This document shows positions 40,242-49,084 of a DNA stretch of 64,000 nucleotides, piece after piece. Below the pieces are notes generated by a model, which ran no database searches, was not told where the DNA came from, and saw only the letters and a list, made by a program, of their open reading frames with translations. The translations under genes and the position numbers were made by a program. The first letter of the stretch is position 1. Each line of letters starts with the position of its first letter. Where the stretch lies: assembly GCA_025128025.1 (NCBI GenBank), contig JAHLYR010000047.1:124001-188000 (forward strand), written 5' to 3'. The DNA comes from Synechococcus sp. CS-1330 (lineage in GTDB: Bacteria > Cyanobacteriota > Cyanobacteriia > PCC-6307 > Cyanobiaceae).

Positions 40242-41342
40242 ATGCAGATGCCGCCATCCGAGCGCCATGGCGGCAATCTGGCCGCCACCGCCGCGCGCCT
40301 GGGTTGCAGGCCCTCCCAGCTGCTGGATGCCAGCGCTTCCCTGGTGCCCTTCGGGCCGCCTTGTGCTGTGCGCGGCTCCCTGCTGAAGGCTGCCCTGGGC
40401 CTCGCCTCTGGGTCGCCGCTGCGGGCTTATCCCGACCGGCACGCCACTGGCTTGCGCGCCTCCCTGGCCCAGTTGCATGGGGTGGAGCCCGACTGGACGC
40501 TGCCGGGCAATGGGGCGGCGGAATTGTTCACCTGGGCAGCGCGCGATGCGGCCGCAGCCGGCTTGAGTGTGGTGCCCCAGCCGGGCTTCGCCGATTACCC
40601 CCGTGCCCTGGCCTGTTGGGGCGGCGCCTGGCGATCTCTGCCGTTGACGCTCCAGGCCAGTTCGGGGCCGCAGCCGTTTCCGGTGGCTCCGGCGGGCGCG
40701 GTGCTGTGGCTCACCAACCCCCACAACCCCACCGGAGCGCTGTGGAGCCTTGCCTCCCTTGAGCCCTTGTTGCAGCGCTTCGCCCTCGTGATCGCCGATG
40801 AGGCCTTTCTGCCGCTGGTGCCAGGCGGGGAAGCCCAGAGCCTGATTCCGCTGCTGCAGGCCCACCCCAACCTGGTGGTTATCCGCAGCCTCACCAAGCT
40901 GTGGTCGATCGCCGGCCTGCGTCTCGGTTATGCCCTCGGCCAGCCGGAGCGCCTGGCTCGCTGGGTCCGTTGGCGCGATCCCTGGCCGGTGAACGGTCTG
41001 GCGCTGGCGGTGGGTGAGCGGTTGCTGGCCGATCCGCTGGCCTACGGGCGTTGGTGCCGCCGGGTGCAGCGCTGGACAGCCCGCGAGGGGGCCTGGCTCT
41101 CGGCCCGGCTGGAGGCGTTGCCGGGCATCACGCCGCTACCGTCAGCCGCCAACTTTCTTTTGATTTACGGCGACGCGTCCCTTGTGCCGCTGCGCGAGGG
41201 CCTGGAGTGCCGCCACCGCATCCTGTTGCGCGATTGCCGCTTCTTCGAAGGGCTGGGTGAGCGTTGGCTCCGCATCGGCGTCCAGAGCCGCCGCCACAAC
41301 CGCCGCATCATCCGGGCCTTGCGGCAGGAGTGCGATAGCTAG
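40242..41342 (+). CDS. cobD: CobD-like PLP aminotransferase (threonine-phosphate decarboxylase)
   Basis: A 366-residue fold-I PLP enzyme. It starts HGGNLAATAARLG, the typical CobD/HisC-like opening, then DASASLVPFGPP, GNGAAELF, WLTNPHNPTGALW and the PLP lysine in RSLTKLWSIAGLRLGYALG. The PHNPTG and SLTKxWxxAGLRLGY motifs fit the threonine-phosphate decarboxylase branch, which supplies aminopropanol phosphate to cobalamin synthesis. Histidinol-phosphate aminotransferase is the main alternative. No other cobalamin gene is nearby. Confidence 0.8.
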   Translation: MQMPPSERHGGNLAATAARLGCRPSQLLDASASLVPFGPPCAVRGSLLKAALGLASGSPLRAYPDRHATGLRASLAQLHGVEPDWTLPGNGAAELFTWAARDAAAAGLSVVPQPGFADYPRALACWGGAWRSLPLTLQASSGPQPFPVAPAGAVLWLTNPHNPTGALWSLASLEPLLQRFALVIADEAFLPLVPGGEAQSLIPLLQAHPNLVVIRSLTKLWSIAGLRLGYALGQPERLARWVRWRDPWPVNGLALAVGERLLADPLAYGRWCRRVQRWTAREGAWLSARLEALPGITPLPSAANFLLIYGDASLVPLREGLECRHRILLRDCRFFEGLGERWLRIGVQSRRHNRRIIRALRQECDS

Positions 41343-41495
41343 CGTTGTTTGAGAGCCCGTGAACGGTTGGCGCGGCCCATGTCCACGGCGGATGCGGTGA
41401 TTGCAGCCACAGCCCTGGCCCATGGCGCCCTGCTCGCCACTCGGGATGAGGCTGACTTTGCCGACTTGGACTTGATCAACCCTTGGGAGTGCTGA
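41343..41495 (+). pseudogene. Remnant of a VapC-type PIN toxin (C-terminal part only)
   Basis: Directly after the cobD stop, the same frame reads RARERLARPMSTADAVIAATALAH, then GALLATRDEADFADL and NPWE before a TGA at 41493. This is the C-terminal end of a FitB/VapC-type PIN domain, with the third acidic residue in TADAVIAA and the fourth in TRDEADF. The N-terminal half with the first Asp and the Glu is missing, and no antitoxin is visible. It overlaps the convergent murG end by 20 bases. A short translated product from ATG 41379 is possible but would lack the active site. Confidence 0.78.
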
Positions 41496-42552
41496 GCATC
41501 GCCGCCACCCGTTGATCGGCATCGCGCACCGCCAGCTCGCCCATGGCTGTAGACATTTGCTTTAGGGGATCACAAGCAGCTGCTGCCCCCCGCAGGCGCG
41601 GGCCCAGCAGCCGCCAGAGGCTGCGCTCGAGGGCCTGCTCAGCGGGGCCGTGCTGCCACACGATCACGGCCGCCCCAAGTTCGGCGGCGGCGGCGGCGTT
41701 GACGTCCTGGTGGTGGTCGGCAGCGGCGGGGTAGGGCACCAATACCGCCGGGGTGCCGCACACTGCCAGCTCGCTGAGGGCGCCGGCGCCGCTGCGGCTG
41801 ATCGCCAGGGCGGCGTGCTGCAGCAAGCCGGGGATTTTGTCGCTGAAGGGAAGCTCCACCACCCCTGCCGGCAGGGGCTGGCCTGCCTCGGGGTCGTTGC
41901 TGCCGGTGAGGTGCACCACCCGCACGCCAGCGGCCGTGAGCTTGGGCAGCAGGGGGCGCACCATCTGGTTGAGACCCACGGCTCCTTGGCTGCCACCCAT
42001 CACCAGCAGCAGGGGCCCGGAGCCTTTGGGTGCCCAGTCTGGCAGGGGGGCGGGCTCCAGAAAGGCTTGCCGCACCGGCGTTCCCGTCACTACGGGCCGG
42101 CACCGAGGCAGACGGGTAGCGGCCTGGGGCAGGCCCACCGCCACCTGGCTGCAGAGTCGGCCTAGTAGGCGGGTCACCTTGCCGGGCACAGCGTTGCTTT
42201 CATGCAGCACCACCGGCACGCCGCACCAGCGGGCCGCCAGGATTGCAGGTGCCGCGATGTAACCGCCGCTGGTAAAAACCGCTGCGATGCGTTCGCGCCG
42301 GATCAGCTGCCTCACCGACCGAACGGCTTGCAGCAGTTGCAGCAGTTTTAGCAGCTTGCGCAGGCCCCGGCCTTGTAGCCCACCGGCTCGCACCGTGTGC
42401 AGCGGATAGCGGCTCGGCACCAGTTGGCGTTCCAGCCGGTCTGGCACCCCCAGCCACGACACACACCAATCAGCCGGCATGGCATCGGCCACGGCTAAGG
42501 CGGGGAAAAGGTGGCCACCGGTGCCGCTGGCAGCGATTAGGAGCCTGGGCAT
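41476..42552 (-). CDS. murG: UDP-GlcNAc:lipid I N-acetylglucosaminyltransferase MurG
   Basis: A 358-residue peripheral membrane glycosyltransferase making lipid II for peptidoglycan. The N-terminal G-loop is [21 protein letters not shown]. Further motifs are [43 protein letters not shown] and [24 protein letters not shown]. Its end overlaps the PIN-toxin remnant. Confidence 0.96.
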   Translation of the reverse strand: MPRLLIAASGTGGHLFPALAVADAMPADWCVSWLGVPDRLERQLVPSRYPLHTVRAGGLQGRGLRKLLKLLQLLQAVRSVRQLIRRERIAAVFTSGGYIAAPAILAARWCGVPVVLHESNAVPGKVTRLLGRLCSQVAVGLPQAATRLPRCRPVVTGTPVRQAFLEPAPLPDWAPKGSGPLLLVMGGSQGAVGLNQMVRPLLPKLTAAGVRVVHLTGSNDPEAGQPLPAGVVELPFSDKIPGLLQHAALAISRSGAGALSELAVCGTPAVLVPYPAAADHHQDVNAAAAAELGAAVIVWQHGPAEQALERSLWRLLGPRLRGAAAACDPLKQMSTAMGELAVRDADQRVAAMLSTPKG

Positions 42553-42602
42553 GGGTGTTGGGGCTTAAGCGTGCCTAACTTAAAAGCGGTTTCCGCCGCC
42601 CC

Positions 42603-43373
42603 ATGCCGCGTCTCCAGCAACTTGGCCGATTTCTGCCCCGAGGCGTGGCCGGCCTCGCCGCCCTGCTGGCCAGCTCGCTGCCAGTGTTCGCTGCAGCTTT
42701 GCCCAGTGCGACCCAGCTGCAGGCCCTGGAAAGGGCCCTCAACGGCACCGGCGAGCTCAGGGGAGCCATAGAGGATGGTCCCGGGCTCGACGTAACCCTG
42801 GTGGAACTGCGCCGGCGCAGTCTGCTGCGGCAGTTCCCCGATGCCCGCTGGCAGCTCAGCCCAGGCAAGCCCCTGCGGGATGGCCGCAGCACAGTGCAGC
42901 TCTTCGTTACCGGCAGCCGGCAGGACGGCCCAACTCGCTACCGGCTCGATGCTCAGCAACAGCTGGTGCTCAGCAGCAGTGGCGGCCCTGGGGGCCGCAT
43001 CAACGGCCAGACCGTGATTCGCGAGCAGACTCTGCTGCGCAGCGGTGAGGCCGATCTACCCGTGAGTCTTTTGATCCCGGATGCGGTGCTCACAGGTCAG
43101 CGCTACGACGTTGACGCGGTGTTTGATGAGCCCCTGGAGGGGGCGATCGCGGCTGGTGGTTTGGTGGCTCTTACCGGTCAGCAGGTGAACGCCCTGGACA
43201 GCCCCGACTTACAGCTAGGGGCTTTGGGAGGCGGCGGCCTGTTCAAATCGGTGCAGGCTCCCTTCACACCGGGATCCCAGACCTGGGCAATTTTGCTGGT
43301 GCATCCCAAGGGCATCGTCAGTGCCACCAAGCGGGTATTGGTGGTGGCTGATAAAGCCCAGCTGAATCCTTAA
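42603..43373 (+). CDS. Exported hypothetical protein, 256 residues
   Basis: A signal peptide (GVAGLAALLASSLPVFAAA) is followed by a mainly beta-stranded, polar domain with TVQLFVTGSRQDGPTRYRLDA, LVLSSSGGPGGRINGQ and RYDVDAVFDEPLEGAIAAGG. The C-terminal part, FTPGSQTWAILLVHPKGIVSATKR, could be a strand-rich periplasmic module. I do not recognise a family. It is divergent from murG and its stop overlaps the EF-hand gene's stop on the other strand by four bases. Confidence 0.78.
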   Translation: MPRLQQLGRFLPRGVAGLAALLASSLPVFAAALPSATQLQALERALNGTGELRGAIEDGPGLDVTLVELRRRSLLRQFPDARWQLSPGKPLRDGRSTVQLFVTGSRQDGPTRYRLDAQQQLVLSSSGGPGGRINGQTVIREQTLLRSGEADLPVSLLIPDAVLTGQRYDVDAVFDEPLEGAIAAGGLVALTGQQVNALDSPDLQLGALGGGGLFKSVQAPFTPGSQTWAILLVHPKGIVSATKRVLVVADKAQLNP

Positions 43374-43648
43374 CGCAGGTCGCCCGGCACCAGGTAGCCC
43401 TTGCCGCCGCGATCGAGTCGCTCGAAGTGGCGCTGTAGGTAGGCGTTGGCGCGCACTTCGTCGCGTTCCAACCTGCCATCGCCGTTGCGATCGAGCTGCC
43501 TGAACAGTTGCGCTAACCGCTGTTGATACACCTCCAACTCATCGGCTGCCCGTACCGGCTGTCCTGAGCTGCCGACTGCTACCAAAAGCAGGACTCCCGC
43601 CAAGCTGCTGGCGATATGGCGCAGGGCATGGCGGACACCAGGAACCAT
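43370..43648 (-). CDS. Exported EF-hand protein
   Basis: About 92 residues from the ATG at 43648 (43693 is an in-frame alternative). A signal peptide with SSLAGVLLLVAVGSSG is followed by one canonical calcium-binding loop, DRNGDGRLERDE, with Asp/Asn/Asp at positions 1, 3 and 5 and Glu at 12. A second, degenerate loop DRGGKGYLVPGD lacks the position-5 ligand. A periplasmic calcium-binding role is likely. It is divergent from the response-regulator gene. Confidence 0.82.
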   Translation of the reverse strand: MVPGVRHALRHIASSLAGVLLLVAVGSSGQPVRAADELEVYQQRLAQLFRQLDRNGDGRLERDEVRANAYLQRHFERLDRGGKGYLVPGDLR

Positions 43649-43778
43649 GGTTGCGCTGGGCAAGGTTGCGCTTGGAATGGCTGAGGTGCTCATGAACTCA
43701 GGCTATGCAGCCCGGTGCTGCCCGTTATTGCCAGATTCCGGCCAAGCTGTGACCAGATCTTTCCGGAATGGCCCTTCG

Positions 43779-44504
43779 ATGTCCCCAGGCCAAAGCATCT
43801 GGGTTGTCGATGACGACCCCGAATTGCGGAGCATGGTGGGTACCTACCTGATTGATCAGGGCTATGACGTGCGCTGCCTTGCAGACGGAGCCCAGCTAAT
43901 GGCGCGTTTGGCTGGCCAGCGCCCCGATCTGGTAGTGCTGGATCTGATGCTGCCGGGAGACGACGGCCTCACCCTGCTGAGGCGCCTGCGCGATGGCGGC
44001 GATGATCTGCCGGTGGTGATGCTCACGGCCAAAGGCGATGCGGTGGACCGGATCATCGGCCTGGAGCAGGGCGCCGACGACTATCTTGCCAAGCCGTTTC
44101 TACCGCGGGAGCTCACCGCTCGCATCGAAGCGGTACTGCGCCGCCGCGTCACCCTGCCGGCCGGTACGCCCCTGGTCGATGGGGAGTCGTTGACGATTGG
44201 GGAGCAGGTGCTGGATCTGGCGGCCCGCACCCTGGAGCAGGGGGGCAGGATCACGGTGCTCACCTCCGGCGAATTCGCCTTGCTGGCGGCCTTTGTGCAG
44301 CATCCTCACCGACCTCTTTCGCGTGAGCGGCTGGTCGAGCTGGCGCGCGGGCCTGAATCGCTCACCGACAGCCGCAGCATGGATGTACAGGTGTCACGGC
44401 TGCGCAAGCTGGTGGAACCCGATCCCGCTCGCCCCCGCTACCTGCAGACGGTGTGGGGCTACGGCTATGTATTCGTGCCCGATGGTCAGCCTCGCAGTCG
44501 TTAG
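43779..44504 (+). CDS. OmpR-family response regulator
   Basis: About 241 residues from the ATG at 43779; earlier in-frame starts overlap the divergent EF-hand gene. The receiver has IWVVDDDPELRSMVG, the phospho-Asp in LVVLDLMLPGDDGL, and MLTAKGDAVDRI and GADDYLAKPF. The C-terminal winged helix reads ITVLTSGEFALLAAFVQHP, then RSMDVQVSRLRKLVEPDP and YLQTVWGYGYVF. It overlaps the kinase gene by 23 bases. Resemblance is closest to OmpR, so envelope or osmotic genes are plausible targets. Confidence 0.93.
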   Translation: MSPGQSIWVVDDDPELRSMVGTYLIDQGYDVRCLADGAQLMARLAGQRPDLVVLDLMLPGDDGLTLLRRLRDGGDDLPVVMLTAKGDAVDRIIGLEQGADDYLAKPFLPRELTARIEAVLRRRVTLPAGTPLVDGESLTIGEQVLDLAARTLEQGGRITVLTSGEFALLAAFVQHPHRPLSRERLVELARGPESLTDSRSMDVQVSRLRKLVEPDPARPRYLQTVWGYGYVFVPDGQPRSR

Positions 44505-45810
44505 GACCGCCCTGCGCTACGGCCTGGTGGGGCTTGGGGTTGCCCTGTTGAGTACGGCCCAGTTGCAGGCGCTGCTGGCCGAGCGTCTGCAGCGGGCCCG
44601 CATTGGCCAGTTGGGGCCCGAGGTGCTGTTTCAGGTGCGCTTAGCGGAGCTGGCCCTCGATCGGCTGCCGCCGGCGGCCCTGGCCCGGCTCAGTGGCCTC
44701 TCATTGAGAGTCGGGGCCCTTCCGCCCACCTCCACCAACCCTGTTCTGGCGGCGGAGGGAAGGCTGCTGCGCCAGGAGCTCTGCCGCGAGCTGCGGCCCT
44801 GTCCCGCCTTGCTGCCGGCGGCGCTGCCGCAGAGGGGTGTTTGGGTGCAATTGCTGGCGCCACTGGAGCCGGTGTGGCTGCTGGCGCCGATTCCGCCGGC
44901 CCGCCGCTGGCCGCCTGATCCCTGGCTGCTGCTGGCGGGCCTAGGGCTGGGCGGCAGCGTGGCGCTGCTGCTGTTTTTCTGGCTGGAGGTGCAACGCCCT
45001 TTGCAACAGCTGCAGCGGGCCCTTGGCGGTGTAGGCACCGCCGCCCGGCCACCGGCTCTGCCAGAGGAGCGTGGCACCACCACGGTGCGCCAGCTCACCG
45101 GCCGCTTCAATGCCATGGTGCGGCGCTTGGGGCGAGTCGAGCAGGAGCGTTCGGTGATGTTGGGTGGCATCGCCCACGACCTCAAAAGCCCGATTACACG
45201 TCTGCGCTTTCGGCTCAGCTTGGCCGGCTTGCCGGGAGTTGATCTGCAGCAGGCTGAGGTCGATCTGGCGGCACTGGAGCGGATCACCCAACAGTTTTTG
45301 CTGTTCGCTGGCGGTAACGACAACGAGGCGGCCGTGGCGGTGCCGCTGGATCAGCTGCTGGCCGAGGTGGCAGCGGGCCTGGATGCTGACACCCTGGCGC
45401 TGGAGCTGCAGCCCTTGCTGCGCGTGGTGCAGCCTGTGGCGCTTTCCCGGGCCGTGGCCAATCTGATCGACAACGCCTGCAGTTACGGCGCACCGCCGCT
45501 GCGCTTGGTATTGCTGGCCGGGCCGCCTGAGGGGGAGGGCTTTCGCATCGTGCTTTGGGATGGGGGCTCCGGCATTGCCGCCCCGCAGTGGGATCAGGCT
45601 TTGATGCCCTTCCAGCGACTCGATACCGCCCGAGGTGGCAGCGGCCACTGCGGCCTGGGGCTGGCGATTGCCGCTCGGGTGGCCGCCGCCCACGGCGGTG
45701 GGCTGGAGCGGCTGGAGAGCGATGGCTCCGGCAATGGCCCTAGCCCTGCCCTTGGATTTCACTTTGGAATCGTTCTTTGGGGGCGCTCCAAAAGCCAGTT
45801 GGGGAGCTGA
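44482..45810 (+). CDS. EnvZ-like sensor histidine kinase
   Basis: About 442 residues from the ATG at 44482, overlapping the regulator. TM1 is at about 11-30. A short periplasmic sensor of about 110 residues contains a Cys pair (LCRELRPCP). TM2 is near 150-170, followed by a HAMP linker. The H-box is GIAHDLKSPITRLRFRL, and the ATPase has the N-box NLIDNACSYG, a G1 box in WDGGSGI and a G2 box GLGLAIAARVA. With the regulator it makes a complete two-component pair. Confidence 0.92.
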   Translation: MVSLAVVRTALRYGLVGLGVALLSTAQLQALLAERLQRARIGQLGPEVLFQVRLAELALDRLPPAALARLSGLSLRVGALPPTSTNPVLAAEGRLLRQELCRELRPCPALLPAALPQRGVWVQLLAPLEPVWLLAPIPPARRWPPDPWLLLAGLGLGGSVALLLFFWLEVQRPLQQLQRALGGVGTAARPPALPEERGTTTVRQLTGRFNAMVRRLGRVEQERSVMLGGIAHDLKSPITRLRFRLSLAGLPGVDLQQAEVDLAALERITQQFLLFAGGNDNEAAVAVPLDQLLAEVAAGLDADTLALELQPLLRVVQPVALSRAVANLIDNACSYGAPPLRLVLLAGPPEGEGFRIVLWDGGSGIAAPQWDQALMPFQRLDTARGGSGHCGLGLAIAARVAAAHGGGLERLESDGSGNGPSPALGFHFGIVLWGRSKSQLGS

Positions 45811-45945
45811 ATCTCCCGGTTAACGACCCGCGTTTGTCCGATTTGGTCACAGGTTGGTGGCAACTCGGTTGCACTTCGCCCGTTGGTTCGCCGCAAAGTT
45901 CCGGGGTGACAGCTCAAGGCTGCAGCGTTTCACCCACCTTTTCCC

Positions 45946-46332
45946 ATGAAGTCCTTTCCCCTTCCCCGCCTGGCCCTGGTGCTGGGCCTGTTGGGTAGCG
46001 GCGCCGTCAGTGCCGGCTCCGCCCTGGCCGATCCCCAGTTCTCAGGTCGAGCCGTCGCCCCCTGGGGCCCTAATTCTGGCCTCCAACGCGGCTTGGTTCA
46101 GGCTCAGCGGGCTTTGGCGGATCAGTCCTATCGCCAGACGCAGTGGCGCCTCGACCAACTGGATCGTTGCCTCAGCAGCGCCCGTCAGCGCTGGGACAAC
46201 GACCAGTGCCTGCGCCGTGATGAGCAGGCTCGGGAGCGTCAGTGGCGGCGTGATCAGCAGGAATGGCAGCTTCTGATGAGCCGCCAGAGCTCCACCGCCC
46301 AGCTGCCCTGGCGGCCCGGCCTGAGCCTCTGA
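45946..46332 (+). CDS. Small exported protein, Gln/Arg-rich
   Basis: A 128-residue protein with a clear signal peptide (LALVLGLLGSGAVSAGSALA). The mature part is helical, with many Gln, Arg, Trp and Asp residues (SYRQTQWRLDQLDRCLSSA, ERQWRRDQQEWQLLM). Two Cys residues (about 85 and 95) may pair. No family is recognised. It is the first of three consecutive small exported genes downstream of the two-component system. Confidence 0.75.
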   Translation: MKSFPLPRLALVLGLLGSGAVSAGSALADPQFSGRAVAPWGPNSGLQRGLVQAQRALADQSYRQTQWRLDQLDRCLSSARQRWDNDQCLRRDEQARERQWRRDQQEWQLLMSRQSSTAQLPWRPGLSL

Positions 46333-46405
46333 CGGCCTTTTCGGTTTTTCTTGCTCCGATCTCGATCTCCCATTCCCCCCAACACCACCTACCTCGACAT
46401 CAACC

Positions 46406-46792
46406 ATGCGCCTCTCTGCCCTTCCTCTCGTTTTGGCCGGCCTGCTTGGCAGTGCAGCCCTTGCTCCTGAGGTCGCCCAGGCCTACCCCTATGGCGATCA
46501 GCGCTACGCCTACGACGGTCAGCGCTATGCCTACGACAACTACGGTCCGCCCCCCGGCCGAACCTATGCCCCCCTGCCAGTGAGTCCCTATGGCTACCCC
46601 ATCGCCTCTGAACCTGAGCCCTATAGCCCTCCTCCCGTGCGTCGCTGCAATCGGGGCACCGTGCTGACCGGGGCTGCCATTGGTGGCGGACTGGGAGCGA
46701 TCTTGGCTAGCAACTCCCGCAACCGCCTCTGGAGTCTGCCAATGGGGGCCGCGATGGGCGGCATCTTGGGTGGTGTGATCTCTGGGTGCTGA
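46406..46792 (+). CDS. Exported protein with glycine-zipper-like end
   Basis: A 128-residue protein with a signal peptide ending in APEVAQA. Then comes a Tyr/Gly/Asp/Pro-rich region with two YAYDGQR-like repeats, and a Pro-rich middle. The C-terminus is Gly-rich: GTVLTGAAIGGGLGAILAS and GAAMGGILGGVISGC, similar to glycine-zipper segments that insert in or associate with membranes. There is one Cys in the middle and one at the extreme C-terminus. It is 73 bases after the previous exported gene. Confidence 0.75.
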   Translation: MRLSALPLVLAGLLGSAALAPEVAQAYPYGDQRYAYDGQRYAYDNYGPPPGRTYAPLPVSPYGYPIASEPEPYSPPPVRRCNRGTVLTGAAIGGGLGAILASNSRNRLWSLPMGAAMGGILGGVISGC

Positions 46793-46840
46793 AGCTGGTC
46801 TCAGCCGGCCCCCCCATTTCATCCCACCCCACCTATAGCC

Positions 46841-47305
46841 ATGAACCTTTTGAAAAAATTGTTGCCCAGAGCCGGACAGCGCCCTGCCCCCCTGCTGCTG
46901 GCTGGCACCTTGTTGATTCTGGGGTTTAGTCAGGCCGGTGCTGCGGCCTTCGCCGAAGGCACCGGTTACGGAAGGCGTCCCAACCCTGAGCGCCGCGAAG
47001 CGATGCAACGCCAGCAGGCCGAGGCGATCGCCAAATTGAGCAGACAGCAGCGCCAGGCTTATTTCGCCGCCCGTCGCCAGCTGGAGCAGCGGGTTTCTGC
47101 CGAACGACTGGACCAACTAAGCAAGGCCGAGCGCTGTATGGTTCCAGCCCGTGACGTGGATGCCCTGCAGAGCTGTCAGCGCAATCTGCAGGACCAAGCC
47201 ATGGAGCAGGGTCGCCGCTGGATGACCGAACGGGCCGAGCTCCAGCGCCGCTTTGGCATGCCGCTCTGGGGCAAGGACCAGCGCCAACAAAAACAGGGGG
47301 CTTAA
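46841..47305 (+). CDS. Exported helical protein, 154 residues
   Basis: A signal peptide (LLLAGTLLILGFSQAGAAA) is followed by a highly charged helical domain rich in Gln/Arg/Glu (RREAMQRQQAEAIAKLSRQQ, FAARRQLEQRVSAERLDQL). Two Cys residues (in AERCMVPA and LQSCQRNL) could form a disulfide. Composition is close to the exported gene at 45946, hinting at common ancestry. The stop codon lies inside a 22-bp palindrome that also serves as pgk terminator. Confidence 0.75.
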   Translation: MNLLKKLLPRAGQRPAPLLLAGTLLILGFSQAGAAAFAEGTGYGRRPNPERREAMQRQQAEAIAKLSRQQRQAYFAARRQLEQRVSAERLDQLSKAERCMVPARDVDALQSCQRNLQDQAMEQGRRWMTERAELQRRFGMPLWGKDQRQQKQGA

Positions 47306-47314
47306 GCCCCCTGT
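47289..47314 (-). terminator. Intrinsic terminator for pgk (perfect 22-bp palindrome)
   Basis: ACAGGGGGCTTAAGCCCCCTGT at 47293-47314 is a perfect palindrome. On the minus strand it is followed by TTTTT (47293-47289), as for an intrinsic terminator. A second hairpin (AGCCTGATC / GATCAGGCT, 47322-47351) overlaps the pgk stop. The palindrome overlaps the 3' end of the convergent exported gene. Confidence 0.82.
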
Positions 47315-47344
47315 CGCTCTCAGCCTGATCAGGCCGCCGCCAGA

Positions 47345-48550
47345 TCAGGCTTCATCCAGGGCTGCCACGCCGGGCAGCACCTTGCCTTCCAGCAGCTCCA
47401 GGCTGGCGCCACCGCCGGTGGAGATGTGGGACATCTTCTCGGCTACGCCCACCTTTTCCACGGCTGCCACGGAGTCGCCGCCGCCGATGATCGTGCAGCA
47501 GCCCTTGCCGCTCAGGTCGGCCAGGGTGTGGGCGATGCCGTTGGTGCCAGCGGCAAACTTGTCGAATTCGAACACGCCCATGGGGCCGTTCCAGATCACG
47601 GTCTTGCAGTCGGCCAGGGCCTCCTGGAAGGCTTTGAGCGAGTCGGGGCCGATGTCCAGGCCCATCCAGCCATCGGGGATGGCGTCGATCGACACGGTCT
47701 GGCTGTTGGCGTCGGGGGCGAAGTTGTCGGCCAGCACCACATCGGTGGGCAGCAGTAGCTGCACGCCCTTGGCGGCCGCCTTGGCCTCAAGCTCCTTGGC
47801 CAGCTCCAGCTTGTCCTCTTCCACCAGGCTCTTGCCCACCGCCAGGCCACGGGCTTTGTAGAAGGTGAAAATCATGCCGCCACCGATCAGCACCTTGTCG
47901 CACTTGTCGATCAGGGCTTCGAGCACGCCGATTTTGGAGCTCACCTTGGAGCCGCCCACGATCGCCGCCAGGGGACGCTTGGGCTCGTCGATGGCGCCCT
48001 GTAGGTACTGCAGCTCCTTCTCCATCAGGTAGCCGGCCACGCTGGGGCTCAGTGCCTTGGTGACGCCTTCGGTGGAGGCATGGGCCCGGTGGGCGGCGCC
48101 GAAGGCGTCGTTCACATAAATATCGGCAAGGGCTGCCAGCTGGGCAGCGAAACCGGCGTCGTTCTTCTCTTCTTCGGCGAAGAAGCGCACGTTTTCGAGC
48201 AGCACCACATCGCCTGCGGCCATGGCTGCCACCTTGGCTTCGGCGTCGGGGCCGATGCAGCTGTCGGTTTTCACCACGGGCTTGCCGAGCAACTCGCTGA
48301 GGCGGGCAGCCACGGGGGTGAGGCGCATGGCTTCGTTCACTTGGCCCTTGGGACGGCCGAAGTGGGCCGCCAGGATCACCTTGGAGCCCTTGCTGCTCAG
48401 GTCATTGATGGTGGGCAGGGCGGCCCGGATGCGGGTGTCGTCGGTGATGGCACCGGCGTCATCAAGCGGTACGTTGAAGTCGACCCGCACCAGCACGCGC
48501 TTGCCGCTGAGCTCATCGGCCGAAAGGCTGGCCAGGGATCGCTTCGCCAT
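47345..48550 (-). CDS. pgk: Phosphoglycerate kinase
   Basis: A 401-residue glycolytic and Calvin-cycle kinase. It has [97 protein letters not shown] and [11 protein letters not shown]. All are standard substrate- and ATP-site segments. It is divergent from the universal stress gene and has strong terminator hairpins at its 3' end. Confidence 0.98.
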   Translation of the reverse strand: MAKRSLASLSADELSGKRVLVRVDFNVPLDDAGAITDDTRIRAALPTINDLSSKGSKVILAAHFGRPKGQVNEAMRLTPVAARLSELLGKPVVKTDSCIGPDAEAKVAAMAAGDVVLLENVRFFAEEEKNDAGFAAQLAALADIYVNDAFGAAHRAHASTEGVTKALSPSVAGYLMEKELQYLQGAIDEPKRPLAAIVGGSKVSSKIGVLEALIDKCDKVLIGGGMIFTFYKARGLAVGKSLVEEDKLELAKELEAKAAAKGVQLLLPTDVVLADNFAPDANSQTVSIDAIPDGWMGLDIGPDSLKAFQEALADCKTVIWNGPMGVFEFDKFAAGTNGIAHTLADLSGKGCCTIIGGGDSVAAVEKVGVAEKMSHISTGGGASLELLEGKVLPGVAALDEA

Positions 48551-48709
48551 GGGTTATGGAATAACTGAATTGCCGGGGGGAGATTAGCCCCCGCGTGTCC
48601 CAGCCACTGCCTGCTTCGGATTCCCCCCTGCCATTCGCCCTGGCCGGACGACGGTGGGACCCCCAGACTGAAGCCACGGGCTCGCATCTGCCCAGCCGCA
48701 TTTCGCCCC

Positions 48710-49084
48710 ATGTTTGACACCGTTCTCTTTCCCATCGACCAGAGCCGCCAGGCGATGGAAACGGCTGCGGTGGCCTTGAAACTGGCCCAGCAGCACGCCA
48801 GCAAGCTGGTGTTGCTGTCGGTAGTGGAGCCCGAGCAAGACGACCCGGCGGCGGTTGCTGCCCTGCTGCAGCAAGCCCGCGCCCGCTTTGAAGAGGCCGG
48901 CGTCAGCTGCCAGGTGATCGAGCGGGAGGGCAAGCCTGCCTTCGTGATCGGCGATGTGGCAGATGAGATCAATGCCGACGTGATCGTGATGGGCACCCGC
49001 GGCATTGCGATTGAGAGCGATCAGCAGAGCACCGCCGCCCGTGTGATCCAGCTGGCGCCCTGCCCGGTGTTGGTGGTGCCCTGA
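48710..49084 (+). CDS. Universal stress protein (UspA family)
   Basis: A 124-residue single-domain protein. It starts FDTVLFPIDQSRQAMETAAV and has KLVLLSVVEPEQ and ADVIVMGTRGIAIESDQQS, ending VIQLAPCPVLVVP. The nucleotide loop (usual G-x2-G-x9-G-S/T) has its first two Gly residues but not the last one, so ATP binding may be altered. It overlaps rbgA by one base (TGATG). The 159-base gap upstream to pgk holds both promoters and no gene. Confidence 0.9.
   Translation: MFDTVLFPIDQSRQAMETAAVALKLAQQHASKLVLLSVVEPEQDDPAAVAALLQQARARFEEAGVSCQVIEREGKPAFVIGDVADEINADVIVMGTRGIAIESDQQSTAARVIQLAPCPVLVVP

Noticed and set aside
40137..40865. N-terminal extension of the pentapeptide-repeat protein frame
   Set aside because: It runs antisense through the cobD-like gene and has no signal peptide or family similarity; the ATG at 40136 gives a proper signal peptide.
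44197..44481. Upstream extension of the sensor kinase frame
   Set aside because: It lies inside the response-regulator gene in another frame; the kinase membrane segment begins just after the ATG at 44482.
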